A stretch of DNA of 64,000 bases from Salinicola corii. Lineage in GTDB: Bacteria > Pseudomonadota > Gammaproteobacteria > Pseudomonadales > Halomonadaceae. The DNA lies in NCBI RefSeq assembly GCF_008298015.1, contig NZ_VTPX01000016.1:1-64000 (forward strand), written 5' to 3'. The translations under genes and the position numbers were made by a program. Within the stretch, counting starts at the first letter, position 1, and each line of letters opens with the position of its first letter. Positions 37,077-49,269 of the stretch are shown here, one piece after another. The notes below the pieces were generated by a model, which had not been told where the DNA came from, did not search any database, and saw only the letters and a program-made list of their open reading frames with translations.

Positions 37077-38006
37077 CTACTCGCCGCCGGCGAAGCGTCG
37101 CAGTGCCGGATGACACCAGACCGGCCTGACGTGGGAGCGCGGCGGCGGACTGATCGTTCCCGGAGACAGCGGGCCACCCGGATAATGGAAGTCGCTGCCG
37201 ACGGATCCGTACAGCCCGTGGAAATCGAGCTGACGAGCCAGGTCGTGGGTCGTGTCGGGATTCTGATAGCCGCTGACCAGTTCCGCCGCTTCGCCGCCGG
37301 CATCGATGAAGGCCGAAAACATCAGGTCGCGCTTGCGCCGGGTCATGCCGTAACGCAGCGGGTGCGCGACGACGGCAACCCCCCCGGCATCACGAATCCA
37401 CCCGACGACCGTGGCCAGCTCGGGCCAGTGCATCTTGACGTCGCCCCGCTTGCCGGCGCCCAGATAACGCTTGAACGCCGTTTTGACATCCGGAACCACG
37501 CCGGCGGCAACCAGCGCCGCCGCGAAATCCGGCCGCCCCAGTGGGCGCTCACTTCCCGCTTCCTGCCGTGCCCTGGCGAGACCATCGGCAAGGCCGACCT
37601 TCTCCAGGCGATGGGCGATCTCGCGGGCTCGCCTGTCGCGGGCGAGCCCCAGCGTCTTCAATCCCTCCTCCAGCGCCGGGGAAACCCCCTCGGGCAGAAG
37701 CGCCACGACATGCAGGGCGATACCGCGCCATTGGCAGGAGAGTTCGGCCGCCGCCAGCAGGGAAAGACCGTGATACCGGCATCGCTCATCCGCTTCCTCG
37801 ACGCCATCGATCGTGTCGTGGTCGGTCAGGGCGACATGCGTCAATCCACGCGCGTGGCACAGATCCGCCAGCGAGGCGGGCGAGAGCTTGCCGTCGGAAG
37901 CTGTGGAATGGAGGTGCAGATCGATCCCTCGAATACCTTCCAGCGTATCGGACAGCACGGTCGAGCTGGCCTCGGGATCATCGGTGGGAAAAACGCTCAT
38001 GGGCAT
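37077..38006 (-). CDS. rnm: PHP-domain 3',5'-nucleoside bisphosphate phosphatase (RNase AM / YciV type)
   Basis: About 309 residues with PHP motifs: [32 protein letters not shown] and [10 protein letters not shown], which hold a three-metal site. YciV removes the 3' phosphate of pAp-type bisphosphates and matures rRNA 5' ends. Location next to yciO agrees with this assignment. Starts at 38006 and 38000 (MPMSV) are both possible; the frame extends to 38138 without family sequence, overlapping the start of yciB on the other strand. Confidence 0.88.
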   Translation of the reverse strand: MPMSVFPTDDPEASSTVLSDTLEGIRGIDLHLHSTASDGKLSPASLADLCHARGLTHVALTDHDTIDGVEEADERCRYHGLSLLAAAELSCQWRGIALHVVALLPEGVSPALEEGLKTLGLARDRRAREIAHRLEKVGLADGLARARQEAGSERPLGRPDFAAALVAAGVVPDVKTAFKRYLGAGKRGDVKMHWPELATVVGWIRDAGGVAVVAHPLRYGMTRRKRDLMFSAFIDAGGEAAELVSGYQNPDTTHDLARQLDFHGLYGSVGSDFHYPGGPLSPGTISPPPRSHVRPVWCHPALRRFAGGE

Positions 38007-38109
38007 GACGCCAGCCAGCGTCTTTGTCAGAATAGACTGACTATGGTGAGGGGCGCGGCGAACCGGGTCAATCGTCTCGCCGCCACCACCCGCCAGAGGC
38101 CCAGCCCGT

Positions 38110-38661
38110 ATGAAACTGCTGTTCGACTTTCTGCCCATCGCGATCTTCTTCGCCGTCTATCATGTCAGCGGCGATATCATCACCGCCACGATGGTGCTCA
38201 TTCCCGCCACCGTCGCGCAGTTGGGCATCGTCTGGTGGCGTCAGCGCCGCATCGAAAAGATGCTGCTGATCACCTCGATCATCGTGATCGCCTCGGCCAC
38301 CGCGACCGTCGCGTTTCACAACCCGGCCTTCATTCAGTGGAAACCCACCGTCATCAATGCGCTGTTCGGCATCGCCTTTCTGCTCTCGCCTCTGTTCGGG
38401 GGCCAGACGCTGGCCCAACGGATGATGGGCAAGGCGGTATCGCTGCCGGCCGCGATCTGGCGGCGCCTCAACCTGGCGTGGGTGCTGTTCTTCTTCGCCA
38501 TGGCCGCGCTCAACGTCTATGTCTTCAGCTACTACGACGAGGCGACCTGGGTCGACTTCAAACTGTTCGGCATGCTGGGACTGACCCTGCTGTTCGTGGT
38601 CGGCCAGGCCCTGTTCCTGGCCCGTCACCTCTCGCAATCACAATCGAAGGAAGGCTCCTGA
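38110..38661 (+). CDS. yciB: inner membrane-spanning protein YciB (septation protein A)
   Basis: The 183-residue protein has five membrane helices and the family start [33 protein letters not shown], with FWKPT-type loop ([13 protein letters not shown]) and [11 protein letters not shown]. YciB contributes to envelope synthesis and division. Its TGA overlaps the ATG of yciI, so the two are cotranslated. Confidence 0.95.
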   Translation: MKLLFDFLPIAIFFAVYHVSGDIITATMVLIPATVAQLGIVWWRQRRIEKMLLITSIIVIASATATVAFHNPAFIQWKPTVINALFGIAFLLSPLFGGQTLAQRMMGKAVSLPAAIWRRLNLAWVLFFFAMAALNVYVFSYYDEATWVDFKLFGMLGLTLLFVVGQALFLARHLSQSQSKEGS

Positions 38662-38960
38662 TGCTCTATGCCATTATCAGTGAAGATATCGACGACAGTC
38701 TGGAAAAGCGTCTCGCGGCCCGCCCCGAGCATCTGAAACGTCTGGAAGTGCTGAAAGACGAAGGCCGACTCGTGCTCGCCGGCCCCCATCCGGCCATCGA
38801 CAGCGACGATCCGGGCAGCGCCGGCTTCAGCGGCAGCCTGATCGTGGCCGAGTTCGATTCGCTCGAGTCCGCCCGGCGCTGGGCGGACACCGACCCGTAC
38901 GTCGCCGCCGGCGTCTACTCCCAGGTTCGGGTCAAGCCGTTCAAGCGGGTACTTCCGTAA
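38661..38960 (+). CDS. yciI: YciI family protein
   Basis: The 99-residue protein [37 protein letters not shown] has the YCII fold with the conserved His of RPEHLKRL and the Asp of the WADTDPY segment. Members are small dimeric proteins of unsettled, possibly hydrolase, function. Start at 38661 overlaps the yciB stop by one base, with AAGGA upstream. Confidence 0.95.
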   Translation: MLYAIISEDIDDSLEKRLAARPEHLKRLEVLKDEGRLVLAGPHPAIDSDDPGSAGFSGSLIVAEFDSLESARRWADTDPYVAAGVYSQVRVKPFKRVLP

Positions 38961-38982
38961 CCCGGTCTCTCCGATGGTGTGG

Positions 38983-39030
38983 TTATCCACAGCCTTTGGC
39001 GTGGCGGTTTTGCACACTTGCTGTGGATAA
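38983..39030. promoter_or_regulatory. two inverted perfect DnaA boxes
   Basis: TTATCCACA at 38983-38991 and its reverse complement TGTGGATAA at 39022-39030 face each other across 30 bases, between yciI and mnmC. Both match the strong consensus at all nine positions and even share the following G. DnaA may regulate mnmC from here, or the pair may act as a titration site. Confidence 0.7.
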
Positions 39031-39164
39031 CGCTGTTAAGATCCCGCGGACGTCTTCCTCCGTTCCCGATAAGCCGCTGCTTGGCGAAAAGTGTTCAATT
39101 TTCATACAACGCGCCTCCGGCGTCTCGTCACGGAGTCGCTCGATGGCACCCGAGCGTGGAAACC

Positions 39165-41198
39165 ATGAACGACAAGTCGGTCCCTTCTCATCGCCAGGCC
39201 ATACGACACGCCGAGCTCGACTGGCGAGCCGACGACGGCGACGTCGAGGCGCCGTTCTCGACCGCTTACGATGACGTCTATTTCTCTCGCCAGGATGGCC
39301 GAGAGGAGACGCGTTTCGTCTTTATCGACAACAACGATCTACCGCAGCGGTTGGCCACCTGGGGCGAGCCACGTCCGTTCACGATCGGCGAGACGGGCTT
39401 CGGCACCGGACTCAACATGTTATGTGCCTGGGCTTGTTTCGACGAGAACGCCCCCGCTGAGGCAAGACTGCACCTGATCTCGACCGAAAAACACCCGCTC
39501 ACCCGCGATGCGCTGGAGCGCGCCTGGCGCAGTTGGCCGCAGCTAGCACGTCAGGCCGCTGCCCTGCTTGCCCAGTGGCCACCGGCGGTGGCGGGTGTCC
39601 ATCGCCTGCAGTTGGACGACCGCGTCATCCTCGATCTGCACTTCGGCGATGCCGCCGATTGTCTCTCCCGCCTGGACGGCCGGGTCGACGCCTGGTTTCT
39701 CGACGGTTTCGCGCCGTCAAAAAATCCCGACATGTGGCGACCCGAACTGTTCACGGCCATGGCGACCGCCAGTCGGCCGGGAGCCACGTTCGCCACCTTC
39801 ACCTGCGCCGGCTTCGTGCGTCGCGGCCTGGCCGAGGCAGGATTTCGCTGGCGCAAGGTGCCGGGGTTCGGTCGCAAGCGCGAGATGCTGCGAGGCGAGC
39901 ACGCCCCCACCGCCCCGACCGCCGTCTCGCCTACGTCCCGGGCCCCCTCGGCCACAGCGGCCACGCCCTGGTTCCAACCGCCGCCGCCCAGGCCAGTCGA
40001 CCATGTGGCGGTGATCGGCGCCGGTATCGCTGGTACCAGCGTGGCAGCGGCACTGGCGCGCCGGGGCAGTCGGGTGACCCTGATCGATCGCGGGGGCATC
40101 GCGGCGGGTGCGTCCGGCAATCCCCAGGCCGCGCTCTACGTCAAGATGGCCATCGAGCCCAACCTCCAGAGCCGGTTCTATCTCGCCGCGCTGCTCTACA
40201 CCCAGCGCTGGCTGGCGCGCCTCGATCCCGAGCGTCGCTGGTGGTCGGACTGCGGGTTGCTGCAGCTGGCCGGGAAAGCCGGCGACGTCGAGCGCCAGCG
40301 ACGTTTCCTGGCTCATTACGACCTGCCGCCATCCGTCGTGGCCGCCAGCGCCCCCTCTATGGTTACGGCGCTCGCTGGCGTGGAACTGCCCCGGCATGCA
40401 CTGCACTATCCACTGGCGGGCTGGGTCGACCCTGTGGCGCTTTGCCACCATCTCGCAGCGACATCCGGCGTCGAGATTCGTCGGGCCGAGCTCAAGTCGC
40501 TGCGGGAAACGGAAGCCGGCTGGCAGCTAGCATTGGGACAGGACTCGCTTAACGTCGATCAGGTCGTGTTCGCCACCGGTCACGCCAGCCGCCACTGGCT
40601 CGACGGACTGCCGATACAGCCGGTCCGTGGCCAGATATCCACAATGTCGTTGGCACGAGGTTCCGGATCCGGGACAGTCCCCTCGCTGGATCGCATTCTC
40701 TGCGCCGAGGGCTATGTCATGCCGCCTCGCGATGGACGGCTGATCTTCGGCGCGACCTTCTCACCCAACGACGATGACGACACCGTGCGAAGCTCGGATC
40801 ATCGGCGCAATCTCGAGGAACTGGCGCGCATGGTACCCACGCTGACCGAGTCGCTCGCGGACCGCTCCCCCGCAGCGTGCGGCGGCCGTGCCAGCGTCCG
40901 CGCCGCCAGTCCGGACAAGACGCCTTACGCCGGACCGCTGCCCGAATTCGATCGCTGGCGCCAGGACTATGCCGCCCTGAGCAAAGACGCCAAGCGTTCG
41001 TTCAGCCAACCGGGCAGCCACTATCCGGGGCTATGGATGAGCACGGCACACGGCTCCCGAGGCATGGTCAGCGCCCCGCTGTGCGCCGAACTGATCGCCT
41101 CCAGGCTCCACGACGAACCGATGCCTCTGGAGCGCGAACTGGTCGATCATCTGCATCCCGGACGGCGGATCATCGCCGATCTGATTCGAGGCCGCTGA
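39165..41198 (+). CDS. mnmC: bifunctional tRNA mnm5s2U methyltransferase/FAD oxidoreductase MnmC
   Basis: The 677-residue protein joins an N-terminal SAM methyltransferase (GETGFGTGLNML; WFLDGFAPSKNPDMW) to a C-terminal FAD domain (VAVIGAGIAGTSVAAALARRG from about residue 281; KTPYAGPLPE near the end). It finishes mnm5 modification at the wobble uridine of tRNAs. A proline/threonine-rich linker separates the domains. The ATG at 39165 follows GTGGAAACC; the open frame back to 38979 has no family sequence and would cover the DnaA boxes. Confidence 0.95.
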   Translation: MNDKSVPSHRQAIRHAELDWRADDGDVEAPFSTAYDDVYFSRQDGREETRFVFIDNNDLPQRLATWGEPRPFTIGETGFGTGLNMLCAWACFDENAPAEARLHLISTEKHPLTRDALERAWRSWPQLARQAAALLAQWPPAVAGVHRLQLDDRVILDLHFGDAADCLSRLDGRVDAWFLDGFAPSKNPDMWRPELFTAMATASRPGATFATFTCAGFVRRGLAEAGFRWRKVPGFGRKREMLRGEHAPTAPTAVSPTSRAPSATAATPWFQPPPPRPVDHVAVIGAGIAGTSVAAALARRGSRVTLIDRGGIAAGASGNPQAALYVKMAIEPNLQSRFYLAALLYTQRWLARLDPERRWWSDCGLLQLAGKAGDVERQRRFLAHYDLPPSVVAASAPSMVTALAGVELPRHALHYPLAGWVDPVALCHHLAATSGVEIRRAELKSLRETEAGWQLALGQDSLNVDQVVFATGHASRHWLDGLPIQPVRGQISTMSLARGSGSGTVPSLDRILCAEGYVMPPRDGRLIFGATFSPNDDDDTVRSSDHRRNLEELARMVPTLTESLADRSPAACGGRASVRAASPDKTPYAGPLPEFDRWRQDYAALSKDAKRSFSQPGSHYPGLWMSTAHGSRGMVSAPLCAELIASRLHDEPMPLERELVDHLHPGRRIIADLIRGR

Positions 41199-41246
41199 TC
41201 CGAGCGGCGGGCAGTTGAACTCGAGGCCTGAACGGTGGGCATGGAC

Positions 41247-41978
41247 TCAGGGAGTTGGAGCGCCGGTTTCCCCCAGGTTGGCCAGCGTATCGCCATCGAG
41301 GCAGCGATAGGTGAAGGAGGGGCGACCGATCTGGCCGTAGTGAAAAGACTCCTCGAGCACGCCACGATCCACCAGGTGCTTGAGGTATTTCCGCACCGAT
41401 ACCCGTGACATGCCAGTATTCTCGCTCAACGTCTCGGTGGTGAAAGGTGCCCCCGCCCGCTCGGCGACGGCCCTGGCGACCTGGGACAGGGAGTTGGCGG
41501 TCAGACCCTTGGGCAGATCACCGGGGCGCGCCGGTTGCGCCGCGGTCGCCTCTCGACGAAACAGCGCGTCGAGATCCCGCTGGTGCGCGCGCGCGGGTAG
41601 CCGGGACAGCCGCTGATGCGTGTCCAGGCAGCGAGTCAGGGCTTCCTTGAAGCGCTCGAACTCGAACGGCTTGACCAGATAGTCGCTGACGCCCAGGTGC
41701 TTGGCCTCCCTCACGGTTTCCATTTCCGAGGCTGCCGTGATCAGCACGATCTGGATATCGCGGGCCTGGCGACGCAGATCTCGCACCAGCGACAGGCCAT
41801 TGTGCTCGCGGAGATAGACATCGAGCAGCAGCAGGTCCACATTCTCCCGCGCCAGAATCTCTCTCGCCGCCGGCAGGTCCTCGCACTGGGCGGCCAGGTC
41901 GATGCCTTCGATGCGGTTGAGAAACTCGACATTGAGCCGCATTACCATCGGATCGTCTTCCACGACCAACACGCGCAT
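41247..41978 (-). CDS. CitB/DcuR-type response regulator
   Basis: The 243-residue protein has a receiver domain (VLVVEDDPMVMRLNVEFL, phosphoacceptor in LLLLDVYLREHNG, LVKPFEF) and a C-terminal winged helix (LSENTGMSRVSVRKYLKHLVDRGVLEESFHYGQIGRPSFTYR) typical of the CitB/DpiA/DcuR group. It follows the kinase gene by 3 bases. With the divergent 2-hydroxycarboxylate transporter as likely target, it should respond to citrate or malate. Confidence 0.93.
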   Translation of the reverse strand: MRVLVVEDDPMVMRLNVEFLNRIEGIDLAAQCEDLPAAREILARENVDLLLLDVYLREHNGLSLVRDLRRQARDIQIVLITAASEMETVREAKHLGVSDYLVKPFEFERFKEALTRCLDTHQRLSRLPARAHQRDLDALFRREATAAQPARPGDLPKGLTANSLSQVARAVAERAGAPFTTETLSENTGMSRVSVRKYLKHLVDRGVLEESFHYGQIGRPSFTYRCLDGDTLANLGETGAPTP

Positions 41979-41981
41979 GGA

Positions 41982-43583
41982 TCAAGTCACTCCGTCGGTT
42001 ACCTGCATTACGTCCATCGCATAAGGCACGGTCACTTCGACGAGCGTGCCGCGCCCTAGCGTCGAATAGAGTGCCAGCGTACCACCTAGCGATTCCACAT
42101 GGGCCTTGACCATGGCCAGCCCATAGCCGCGCCCCGCCCCCTTGGAAGAGACGCCCTGCTCCACGGCAAGCTGCTGCTGGTTGTCACTCATCCCTTTGCC
42201 GTTGTCCGATACATGCAAGGAGAGCGCGCCAGCGTCGACGCCCAACGTCAGGCTAACCTGGCGCGTCTCGCGACCGGCGACCGCCTCGAAGGCGTTTTCC
42301 AGCAGATTGCCGATGATGGAGACCAGCAGATGAACGGCCTCGCTTTCGTCGGGCGTCGGAATTTCGCTCTGCAGATCAATATCGAGTTCGACCCGTCGCT
42401 CTCTCGCCTCGCTCCCCTTGGCCAGGAGAAAGCCCGCCAGCACGGGATCCCGGACCCCGGCGACCCGCGCCGCGGCCGGCGCGATCAAGGTGTCGTCGAG
42501 CTCCCGCAGATAACGCTCCAGACGACCCAGATCGCGCAGCTGTACCAGTCCGAGGATGACGTGAAGCCGGTTCTTGAACTCGTGGGTGGACGCGCGCAGT
42601 GCTTGAGCGTATCGACTGACACCGGTCAACTCCTCGGCCAGCCGGTTCACTTCGCTACGGTCCCGTAACGTCACCACGCTGCCCCCCGCGCCCCGGTCGC
42701 CCCGGATAGGCACACGGTTGACGATCAAGGCGCGTCCGTTCAGCGTCAAGCGCCGATTGAGTGCAGGCGTGCCCCTGTCGAACAGTTCTCTGAGCGTGGA
42801 TGCCGGTATTCCCGAGCCATCGCCAGCGCCCGCCGGATCCAGCAACTCGCCAGCGGCCGGGTTGACCATGGTGATCGCCGAATCGCCATCGATCGCCAGC
42901 ACCCCCTCGTGCAGCGAAGCCAGCATGGCCTGACGCTGCTGCACCCATTGGGATATCTGGTGGGGCTCGAAGCCCAGCAGGATGCGTTTGATATATCGCG
43001 CCAGACACCAGGCGCCCGAGGCACCGACCAGCATCAGCAACACGATGCCCAGCAGCAGCACTTGACGCCGCTCGGCCAGCAGTAGCCCGACCCGCGTCAG
43101 AGTGACTCCGGTGGCAACCGCACCGATCACCGCCCCCTGCGCATCGAGCACGGGCGAAAACCCTCGGATGCTGACGCCCAAGGTGCCTTCGGAGCGGGAG
43201 ACATAGGATTGACCCTTCAGCGCGGGCCCCTCGTCGCCACCGCGGAAATGACGTCCGACCTCGTCGGGATCGGGATGCGTCAGGCGCAGATGGTCCCGAT
43301 CCATGACGGTGATGAAATCGACGCCCAGCCGATCGCGCAGCTTCTCGATCTGCTGACGCAGTTCGGAGTCGGGGTTACGGACGATGGGCGTGGCCATGAG
43401 CGCGGCCCGCACGTCGTCACGATCGGCCAGCACCGCCGCTAGCCCCATCACACGCTCCCCCTGGGCCTCCTCCAGATTGGCGCGAAGCTGGTAGTTGAAC
43501 AGCAACAGGGCAACGCCAAGTGTCAGCACAATCATGCTGGCGACCAGGACGGATATCTGGGCACTCAGACGCAGCCGCTTCAC
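41982..43583 (-). CDS. CitA/DcuS-type sensor histidine kinase
   Basis: The 533-residue kinase has a first membrane helix (ISVLVASMIVLTLGVALLLF), a periplasmic PAS/PDC ligand domain with carboxylate-binding style residues (VMDRDHLRLTHPDPDEVGRHFRGGDEGPALKG), a second helix, a cytoplasmic PAS, and the characteristic phosphorylation motif STHEFKNRLHVILG. The ATPase has LLENAFEAV and VSDNGKGM. It senses an external di- or tricarboxylate and phosphorylates the adjacent regulator. Confidence 0.93.
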   Translation of the reverse strand: MKRLRLSAQISVLVASMIVLTLGVALLLFNYQLRANLEEAQGERVMGLAAVLADRDDVRAALMATPIVRNPDSELRQQIEKLRDRLGVDFITVMDRDHLRLTHPDPDEVGRHFRGGDEGPALKGQSYVSRSEGTLGVSIRGFSPVLDAQGAVIGAVATGVTLTRVGLLLAERRQVLLLGIVLLMLVGASGAWCLARYIKRILLGFEPHQISQWVQQRQAMLASLHEGVLAIDGDSAITMVNPAAGELLDPAGAGDGSGIPASTLRELFDRGTPALNRRLTLNGRALIVNRVPIRGDRGAGGSVVTLRDRSEVNRLAEELTGVSRYAQALRASTHEFKNRLHVILGLVQLRDLGRLERYLRELDDTLIAPAAARVAGVRDPVLAGFLLAKGSEARERRVELDIDLQSEIPTPDESEAVHLLVSIIGNLLENAFEAVAGRETRQVSLTLGVDAGALSLHVSDNGKGMSDNQQQLAVEQGVSSKGAGRGYGLAMVKAHVESLGGTLALYSTLGRGTLVEVTVPYAMDVMQVTDGVT

Positions 43584-43927
43584 GCTTCATCCTCGGCCGA
43601 CAGGCGCGGTATGGAGACATCGCCAGCGTGCCCGTCGCATCGGGCCAATCCGGAATTCATCCCTCACTCCTTGCTGTAGGCACCGGCAGGAAGAACTCCC
43701 TCCGGGATATCGACCATGGTCGAGCGCCGATTAGACCATGGTGGTATACCTTCTGACCTGGGGGTGTGCCGTGCATGGCCCCATGTCTTTCAATAGTTTC
43801 TAAAGGCTTTAATAATTTCATAAAACTTGGTCGACACCTCGAGGCCTCTATCCTCGGCAGCGTACCGCCCATCGGGGCAAGAATACCGCCTACCGCCCTT
43901 TGGGCGGCAATCCTTGGGGAGCCAACC
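43584..43927. promoter_or_regulatory. divergent control region of the CitAB-type system and transporter
   Basis: Two direct copies of GACCATGGT occur at 43712-43720 and 43734-43742, 22 bases apart, i.e. two helical turns. An AT-rich segment with CTAAAGGCTTTAATAATTTC lies at 43800-43819, close to the type of site bound by CitB/DpiA proteins. These are candidate operators for the response regulator. Confidence 0.5.
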
Positions 43928-45241
43928 ATGACTTCAACCGTGACGCAAACCGCGACGTCCGTTTCCGGGCGTCGCGACAGCTGGCTGTCGACGCCGATCT
44001 TCGGCATTCCCTTTCCACTCTTCGCCATCGCGACCGGGGTTCTCGTCATCTCCATGGCGACGGATACCATCCCGACCGGCATGATCGGTGCCCTGCTGGT
44101 GATGATGATTCTGGGCGAACTGATGGGGTTCATCGGCGATCGCCTGCCGATCATCAAAAGCTATCTGGGTGGCGGCGCCATCCTGGCCATCTTCGGTGCC
44201 GCGGCGCTGGTCTACGTGCAGTGGCTGCCGACCGGTGTCGTTGACAACGTGACCCAGTTCATGAAGAGCGGTGGCTTCCTCAACTTCTACATCGCCGCGC
44301 TGATCACCGGGAGCATCCTGGGCATGGACTCCCGCGTTCTGGTCAAGGTCGGCTCGCGCTACGCCCTGCCGCTGATCTGCGCCGTACTGTTCGCAGCGCT
44401 TTTCGCGATCGCCGTCGGCTGGATCATGGGCTTCTCGCCCCAGGACGCGGTCGTGGTCATCGCTCTGCCGATCATGGGCGGCGGCATGGGCGCCGGTGCG
44501 GTACCGATGAGCCAGATCTACGAGCAACTGTTGGGCCAGCCGGCCAGCTACTACATCTCCATTCTGGTACCGGCACTGGCGCTGGGTAACGTCTTCGCCA
44601 TCATCATCGCCGGCCTGCTCAACGGCCTGGCAAATCGCATGCCGAGCCTCACCGGCAACGGCCAGATGATGCCGGGCGTCGAGATCGAAGAGCGCGAAAG
44701 CAAGCCGGATCTCTCCAAACTGGGCATCGGCGTCGTCGCCGCACTTACCTTCTTCGTCGCCGGCGAAATCCTGGGCGGATTCATTCCGCTCCACCCGTAC
44801 GCGCTGATGATCATCCTGGTCGCCGTGCTCAAGATCGCCAACGTGGTGCCGGAATCGATCAACGATGCCGCGGCGCAGTGGTTCCAGTTCGTCGCCAAGA
44901 ACTGGACCTTCGCCCTGCTGTTCGGTATTGGCATCGCCTACACCGATCTGGGCCAGGTGATCGACGCAATCTCCATCACCTACGTGATGATCGTGTTCGC
45001 GGTCGTCGCCGGCGCGGCCTTTGGTGCCGGCCTAGTCGGCAAGCTGGTCGGCTTCTACCCGATCGAATCCGCGATCACCGCCGGGCTGTGCATGGCCAAC
45101 ATGGGTGGCACGGGCGATGTCGCCGTGCTCTCCGCCGCCAAGCGCATGCAACTGATGCCGTTCGCGCAGATCTCGTCGCGCCTCGGCGGGGCGCTGATCC
45201 TGCTGATCTCCAGCATCGTGGTACCGCTGTTCTTTACCTGA
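43928..45241 (+). CDS. 2-hydroxycarboxylate transporter family protein (CitS/MaeN-like)
   Basis: The 437-residue membrane protein has the 2HCT reentrant-loop signatures PIMGGGMGAGAVPMSQIY in the first half and CMANMGGTGDVAVLSAAKRM in the second, each with the GG motif. These are sodium symporters or exchangers for citrate, malate or lactate. The start at 43928 (MTSTVTQTA) is preceded by GGGGAG. It is divergent from the kinase/regulator pair that likely controls it. Confidence 0.95.
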   Translation: MTSTVTQTATSVSGRRDSWLSTPIFGIPFPLFAIATGVLVISMATDTIPTGMIGALLVMMILGELMGFIGDRLPIIKSYLGGGAILAIFGAAALVYVQWLPTGVVDNVTQFMKSGGFLNFYIAALITGSILGMDSRVLVKVGSRYALPLICAVLFAALFAIAVGWIMGFSPQDAVVVIALPIMGGGMGAGAVPMSQIYEQLLGQPASYYISILVPALALGNVFAIIIAGLLNGLANRMPSLTGNGQMMPGVEIEERESKPDLSKLGIGVVAALTFFVAGEILGGFIPLHPYALMIILVAVLKIANVVPESINDAAAQWFQFVAKNWTFALLFGIGIAYTDLGQVIDAISITYVMIVFAVVAGAAFGAGLVGKLVGFYPIESAITAGLCMANMGGTGDVAVLSAAKRMQLMPFAQISSRLGGALILLISSIVVPLFFT

Positions 45242-45284
45242 TCTCTAGCGATGGCCAGCCAAGTGACGGCATGGCCATGTAAAC

Positions 45285-45316
45285 CGGCGCCCCCGTTGTG
45301 AACGGGGGCGCCGTTT
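45285..45316 (+). terminator. intrinsic terminator after the 2HCT transporter
   Basis: Perfect 13-bp arms CGGCGCCCCCGTT and its complement surround a GTG loop, followed by TTT. It lies between convergent genes and can serve both. Confidence 0.8.
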
Positions 45317-45347
45317 CGATTCATGCCGAGTTCTCCTCGACGGACGC

Positions 45348-47671
<2,324 letters not shown>

Positions 47672-47806
47672 TCAAAAAGTGACACGCATTGTAGCGGAAG
47701 CCCGCCGCGGCTGCCGCAGCGCCGGAGATATGCGAAAGCCGGAAACGGCGACGGGGCCCTAAGGCCCCGTCGTCTCACGTCAAGCTCGGCTCAAGCCGTT
47801 GCCAAC

Positions 47807-49060
47807 TCAATTGGCTTGATAGCGATGCAGTCGATGGCGGCGCTCGAACTCCTGCACGCGCTGGCGCGCGAACTCAATGGTCTGAGCGGTCATCACGCTG
47901 TGATTCTCGTCCTTCAGTTCACCGCCCAGATTGCGCACCAACACCATGGCGGTTTCCAGCATCGCCTCGAAGGCCGCCGCGGTATCGTTGGCCCCCGGAA
48001 GTGGCATCAGGAATGTCACGCCAGGTGTCACGATCTCCTGCATGCTGTCGAGATCGAAGACGCCGGGCTTGACCACGTTGACCATCGAGAACTGCAGCTC
48101 ACTGTCGTCTGACTCGGTCTCGTAGCGATGGAAAATCCCCATCTCGCTGAAGCGCAAACCGCAGGCCAGCATCAGATTGAGCAGATCGGCACCATCGAAG
48201 CCCGCTTCCGTTCTCGCCAACACACTGATGACGATAATCTCCTCGGAATGCGCCAGGGTTTCCCTGGCCCGTGCCGCACTCACATGATGGCGCTTGGCAC
48301 GTTCGACGGCGGGATGTTGAGTCACCACATCGCTGCGTGGTGCATCTTCGGCCTCTTCCATCGATGCAGAAGAATGGGAGGCCAATTCGGACTCGGCACG
48401 CAACGTCGTCCGAGAACGATCCTGCCCCTGGCTTCCATCCTTTTCGTCAGCCATCCGAGCACCGGCAACGGTAACATGGCTATCGTCAGGCGGTACCAGC
48501 GTCGTGATCTGCAAACGGTCAGGCGCCTCGGCATCGGCGACTTCCCGAGTGCCCAAATGAGGCTCTTCGTGTCGCTCCGGCGTTCTCGCGCGACTCTCTT
48601 CGGCTTCACGCCTGGCGTCTTCGCGCCTGTGACTCAGACGCTGAGCCGATTCACTGACACGCTTGGCACCGGCACGAACGGCACTCTTGACGTTGTGCTG
48701 CATATCGGCGAACGACGATCGCGCGCTCCGATCGAGTATGCTGCTCTGCAGCTTCTCTTCCGGAATCCGCTCCTGGCGCTTGGGCTCGGTGGGCCTGATC
48801 GGCTCCGAACCGTTGCCGCTGCGTTCGAACGTAGCCGGACGCAGGACACGAGCCCCTCCATTGGGCAATTCCCAGTTGACCTCGGCCTCGCGGGCCGCCT
48901 GTTCCGGATCCATCTCGGATCCATCGTCGGTTCCATTATCTCCAATCGCCCGATCTAGGCGTGGAACTCGACGTTGGCGCTGTAGGCGACGGAAGCCATC
49001 GATCACGATGGTCGCCACCAAAACCAGCCCCAGGATGATCAGCCACTCTCTTAGTTCCAT
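47807..49060 (-). CDS. zipA: cell division protein ZipA
   Basis: The 417-residue protein has an N-terminal membrane anchor (MELREWLIILGLVLVATIVIDGFRR), a long charged linker, and the FtsZ-binding domain from about residue 275 (IIVISVLARTEAGFDGADLLNLMLACGLRFSEMGIFHRYE). It tethers FtsZ to the membrane. It lies between smc and ligA, the conserved order in Pseudomonas and Halomonas. The linker is longer than in E. coli ZipA (328 residues in total). Confidence 0.95.
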   Translation of the reverse strand: MELREWLIILGLVLVATIVIDGFRRLQRQRRVPRLDRAIGDNGTDDGSEMDPEQAAREAEVNWELPNGGARVLRPATFERSGNGSEPIRPTEPKRQERIPEEKLQSSILDRSARSSFADMQHNVKSAVRAGAKRVSESAQRLSHRREDARREAEESRARTPERHEEPHLGTREVADAEAPDRLQITTLVPPDDSHVTVAGARMADEKDGSQGQDRSRTTLRAESELASHSSASMEEAEDAPRSDVVTQHPAVERAKRHHVSAARARETLAHSEEIIVISVLARTEAGFDGADLLNLMLACGLRFSEMGIFHRYETESDDSELQFSMVNVVKPGVFDLDSMQEIVTPGVTFLMPLPGANDTAAAFEAMLETAMVLVRNLGGELKDENHSVMTAQTIEFARQRVQEFERRHRLHRYQAN

Positions 49061-49269
49061 GGGTCGTCTTGCCTGTTCGCGGTGCCACTATGCTGGAAGA
49101 GGACAACATGCATTAGGCATGTCGGCACTAGCATAGCGTGATTTGTCAAAAATGGGCTACTTTTTTTCTTTGTCAAGCAAAGTTTTGCCCATCAGCAATC
49201 ACCCTTCAATTCCATCCGATGTCTAACATCCTATTACGTCGTTAGCCGGTTTGGCTATTTTTGCCAACT

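Noticed and set aside
37005-38960. 651-residue frame on the plus strand
   Set aside because: It covers antisense of the PHP gene and an out-of-frame yciB; only its last 99 residues, yciI, are real.
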